Shown here one piece after another: positions 59,821 through 64,000 of a stretch of DNA of 64,000 nt (positions are counted from its first letter, which is position 1; the number at the start of each line of letters is the position of its first letter). The stretch is taken from the NCBI GenBank assembly GCA_036571765.1, contig BROE01000024.1, positions 1,291,189 through 1,355,188 on the forward strand. Direction: 5' to 3'. The stretch comes from Plecoglossus altivelis. Taxonomy: Eukaryota; Chordata; Actinopteri; Osmeriformes; Plecoglossidae. The notes under the pieces were generated by a model that did not search any database, was not told the origin of the DNA, and saw only the letters and a program-made list of their open reading frames with translations. The translations under genes and the position numbers were made by a program.

Positions 59821-62465
59821 GGCAAGTGTGCTACCACAGGAAACGAGTGGAGATGGTGTGTTTTTCCATAGCTCCATGACAGGGAAGTCTATGGGGTGCT
59901 GCCCTTAACAGGAGTTAAGAGTCTTTCATTGCCTCTAATACTTCCTGTCCCATCTGACAAATGCCTTTCCAAGAAATTGAATATAATTCCAATTGATGGA
60001 GTGACCACCATGTTCCTGCCATGGTTCTCTGTCACGTTAGTTCTCAGTCAATCTAGAATAATGAAACACCCGTTCACACCCTTGAAAACCATCTATTCAT
60101 CTCAAAATAAGAGAGTGCCTAGAGCTTCTAATACATCATGGTTAAATCAACAATATTATATTAAGCTGAAAATGGATGACGGGTTAAAGAACTCGAGGCA
60201 AGGCGACAATGAATTTTGAGTCTCTGAAGACCTGTTGAAGACTATTATTTCCCACATGAACCAAGACATCTATGACACTTAAATCCAGCTTTAGAAAAGC
60301 TGTAATTGATCATAAAGGCTGAATACGGTAGCCTACATCTTACAACTAGGTCTTGCGACAAATGGATTTGTATGTGCCAAAAGAAAGTCGCAAACCTTTT
60401 ATTCTACTGTTTCCTTTACTTTGTTAAGTAAGCTACTTTGTTATGAGTTTTGAGATCAATGATAACATTGTAAAGAACAACCCAACTTTTACTATTTCAC
60501 TCAACCCCACTAAAGGTCAAATTATTGAATTTTCTTCAATGAACCACACTAGGACATAATTTGCAATAATCTCCTGAAAATACAATCTCTTATTTACATG
60601 GCAGATCATGTGAATGGCAACCTTTCGGTCCTTCAGATTTTTACAGAAACATTATGCAAAACCTTGTGGACTGTATTTCTGACACTTAACACTAAAATTG
60701 GACTGCATGAGGCAATATCAACACTAAAGTCTACTGGGACCCCATAGCTATTATCTAAATGTCTCACAGGAAACAATTATATACCAGAGTTGGGGTTAGA
60801 GGTGAATCTAAACATGCTGTTATCCTTAGTAGAGTTCCAAGAGGACTTGTCCCCCAGGACAATCCCTGTTATTGAACACTGAACTGGAACAGACACATTG
60901 AAATACCAAGGACCACCAGTGGAAATCTGGTCTAAATCTGTCCCAATAATGATTCACTGTATCATGGGTTTTATATGTCTGCTCTTTTGTTGACCATGAT
61001 CTGTATGTTGACAATCTAATTTCTCACATCCTCCTTCCTTATGTTTACAGTTTGTCCTTGCATGGCAATTTATAAGGTGTGACCATTTCCACTTTAAATA
61101 TTTGGAGGACACATATACTGCTTCAAACTGAACCTTTTAAAAAAGGTCATTTGTGATTTCCACACACAGTCACGTTCACATTCAAAATGGCAGCAGGTGT
61201 GTTTGGCATCAGGGCCGGTTTTATGCATGGCTGGGCTACGAGGAAGAGAATGGAAAAAAAGAAGCATTGTCCCGTGATGATCAGGGACAATCGTCCGGTT
61301 TGTCAGAACCTGGCAGAATCTCCCGACTCCAGCAATAGCACCTTGTTAGATGGAGGTGCTCAATCAGGGGAGTGCTGGAGTGCCAGGGCCGGAGTAGAGA
61401 GTGGTGATTACTGGGGCATGGGCGTCCAGAGCGGGTGAAACGCTCTACTTCACCACAGGAGGCCCTCTGACATTCAAGCCTGCATTTTCTGAATCAGTCT
61501 TGAGTGATTAGGGCAGCGACAGGCAAAAGGACAGATCAAACAATTATTTTTTCTCTCTTCCCTCTTCTCTCCCTCACTCTACCTCCTTTTTGACATGGCA
61601 CAGGGCACAAATAGGAACAGGTTTCAGGATATGATTTCCTCTGTGTGTTTATTTCACCAATGTTGCTTTTCTTGGTTTACCCTGATTTTGACAAGGAAGA
61701 ACGGGTTACCTTTTTGTATACATTATTCAATGTTTCTTCTATTTTCACTTCCAATCAATGACGGGGTCTTTATTTAATTAGAGAAGCCAACCACACCTGT
61801 TTCCTTAAGGCAAAAAGTCACTGCTTTCAGTGAAAAATGAATAGAACAGGTGGAAGAAAGATCCTTCAGAGACATATGAGGGAACAATGCAGCCATTTTT
61901 AAATGTTACACTATCCAAGATTATCTGGACTGCAAAACCAACGATTTTGTACAACTTGTCTAAATAAGATTATCAGTCGCCTTAGACATATAATATTTTG
62001 CAAAGGATAGGCAAACGGTAGTGTACGCCTCAACCACTGTCAACCTGTTACAAGAACAGCAGTAATGTTGAGTCATTAAACGTTAACAGTACCTTTAGAG
62101 CTGTAACATTGGAAAGACATGGCACAAATGAATAATCATGTATTTCTTAATATTGAAACACAAACACTGACAAACATATTATATTGCTCACAGCTCTACC
62201 ACAAAGGTGCTGGTCTAGAGACACAAATAAAAAGAAAAGCTTAAAAACGAAAGCACAAGAGCTAAAGGCACGATAGAGAGCGGTAGACTTCTATAATGTA
62301 CGGTATATATCAGAGCACAAGAGGGCAGTGTAAAATCCCTTTGACAGTTCTCCCTTCAAACTGGCTTCCCACCTGAAATAATAACCATAAAAACCTGCTG
62401 CCAATCTCTGACAGCCATTTCTCGTCTTCTTCTACACAGAGCCTTGAGACCTGGATGTTCTCTGT

Positions 62466-62493
62466 TCTCTCTCTCTCTCTCTCTCTCCCTCTC
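62466..62493. repeat. (CT)n microsatellite
   Basis: About ten TC units, then CCCTCTC. Confidence 0.95.
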
Positions 62494-63250
62494 ATCCACA
62501 TACACGCTTTCTCTCTTCAGGGCTCATCTCTTGCTTTAAAACAAGGGCTCAGGTTTCAGAGTGGACCAAAGTCAGCCAAATGAGAGGAAGAGGTGTCACT
62601 CTTGTCTTCTAACTGTGCAGCCTGGACTGTCTATTGATACTGGGTGAATGATAACTTTCCATCTATGTGTCTATATTGGACAGGGCAAGACTCTTTTTTG
62701 AGTCTCTACGCATTGTGCTCCTTCAAAAATGAAAAAAAAGGTTAGAATCCATGTGCGTCATATTGACCTTGTCAATATTTCCACGAAGAGATGATTTTGT
62801 ATCAAGTCAGTCAGCACTGTATTATTATCTGAGAAGTGAAATTGCTCCCCACTTTTTCAACGGCGCATACTATTGTTGGCAAATCTTACAGTGTAAGATA
62901 TACCATTACCACGTATCTCAGTGTTACAAAATAGCTATTGATACTTTGACTATCTTAATTCAAAGCTTGGAAATATGCAGGGAGCCAAATGCTAATGATG
63001 TGCAAAGTAAAAGTATCAGGGGGCACTAATCCGGGGATAAAATTATATATGGGTTTAATCACCTCGGAAAAGAAGCATCTTTTGAGACTGTAATCCATAG
63101 AGTTTCAGCTAAGCAGCCAAACATGTCATCCAGCGATCATCATCACCAATGCAAACACACTAAATCACAGTCCTAGAAGCTGAAGATGGGGGAGGTGAAG
63201 GAAAATGAAAAAGAAGAGGGGTGGTAATTTTCTATTTCAGTGAAAGTCAA

Positions 63251-63328
63251 AGTGTGTGTCTGTGGGGATAGGGGGCATGTGTGTGCGCATGCCTTTATCC
63301 ATGTATGTGTGCGCGTGTTTGTGTGTCT
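63251..63328. repeat. Imperfect (GT)n tract
   Basis: GT runs interrupted by GGGGATAGGGGG and by alternating purine-pyrimidine GTGTGCGCATGC and GTGTGCGCGTG, which are Z-DNA prone. Confidence 0.85.
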
Positions 63329-64000
63329 TTGGTTTGTGTTCTCTTAAGTAAAAATGTAGCCTTGATAACTGGACTGGTGCTTCAAAGGAAGACGGATTAG
63401 ACTTACAGTCCCATAATTAATATGGCTGAGGAGAGAGTGACAGCACCTGAGGACTGGACTGAGTGGCCAGGATCCTGCTGGGGGCACAGAGAGCTCTGCT
63501 ACCCACAATGCAACACAGGCCAAGCCCATCAAACATATAAAGCCACACTCTTGCTATGTCTAAATAGACTGCTCTTTGGCTTCATCTATTTATTTTTCTT
63601 TCATTTTGAGCTGTATAGAAATATAAATATCTGTTAAAAAAGGGGCAAACATAAAACGTCACATTTATTTCACTGACTCACCCACGCTTGAAATGTATCC
63701 TGGGAAATTCTTGACATGTTTTTTGCCCTTTAACCTTTCCAGGTCATTTTCATTTCCCACCAACTGTTAGGCAAACTAGACAGCTTCTCTGAAGCCAGCT
63801 TTTATACCTCATCTCCATCTGAGAGTTTAGTCTACTTACTGGATCTTTTTATGTGCTTTGAGTCATATTATGAAGCTAATGTTAGTGTCATTGTTATATA
63901 ACATTCAGTACATAAAAAATTGAAACATGAAGGATTTTTATTAAATGCCCTTAAATCCTTAGACAATTACAGGAGCTACACTTTTTTCCTTTGGCTGCAT

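Larger units (their letters stand above)
59821..64000. other. Non-coding stretch to the window end
   Basis: No gene is recognised. A GC-richer patch at about 61170-61440 carries an 83-codon frame without family resemblance and a short inverted repeat ATTGTCCC/GGGACAAT near 61266-61291. Microsatellites are at 62466-62493 (CT) and 63251-63328 (GT, imperfect). Confidence 0.5.

Noticed and set aside
61187..61438. 83-codon plus frame in a GC-richer patch
   Set aside because: Unrecognised, no splice context; the composition is better explained by a regulatory island.
1..64000. tRNA-derived SINEs, Tc1/mariner ends, CRISPR arrays, bacterial operons
   Set aside because: No B-box-like tRNA-derived head, no Tc1-type terminal repeats, no regularly spaced repeats and no prokaryotic gene arrangement were found on reading.

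Overview
The window is vertebrate, almost certainly teleost fish, nuclear DNA. The evidence is a Rex3-type LINE (RTE clade), an L2/CR1-like fish LINE with a (CTTGA)n tail, a second LINE 3' end with an (ATTGA)n-type tail, a Ty3/gypsy protease fragment, many CA/GA/CT microsatellites and long AT-rich non-coding DNA. There are no operons and no dense reading frames. No complete protein-coding gene, tRNA, rRNA or CRISPR array can be supported. Most non-LINE reading frames of 60-170 codons look like chance openings.

Bases 1-6,821 are a transposon graveyard. They hold an antisense gypsy protease piece (1-233), an AT-rich stretch, a LINE 3' tail (about 1120-1420), a 44-bp tandem duplication, and a nested pair of LINEs. 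The outer element is Rex3 on the minus strand (about 2884-6821). It is split inside its reverse transcriptase by a plus-strand L2/CR1-like LINE (3441-5767), which in turn holds a 327-base assembly gap (4761-5087). The codons of the two Rex3 halves fit together again across the insertion, and the flanks share ACTTGAAC.

Bases 6,822-64,000 contain almost nothing that I recognise as a mobile element. The DNA is AT-rich and non-coding, broken by balanced-composition islands that have no repeats and no credible reading frame. These islands carry dense TAATTA/TTAATTG-type homeodomain motifs and other sites: a DR1 nuclear-receptor motif, an X-box, a PBX-MEIS decamer, a TGACAG inverted pair, and SOX- and POU-like sites. 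This pattern resembles the intron or flank of a developmental regulator gene packed with conserved non-coding elements. Conservation cannot be measured here, so these calls are inference, and the target gene is not identifiable.

Other structures include a near-perfect 38-bp-arm foldback (54732-54818), two shorter strong hairpins (19124-19185 and 43778-43803), several G-quadruplex-capable tracts, CTCF-like motifs, and five splice-site-bounded segments open in one frame each (18275-18400, 27613-27699, 30450-30529, 44031-44081, 46027-46083). The last group could be small exons of an undetermined gene or non-coding transcript, and could equally be chance. I see no clear sign of a novel multi-gene system.
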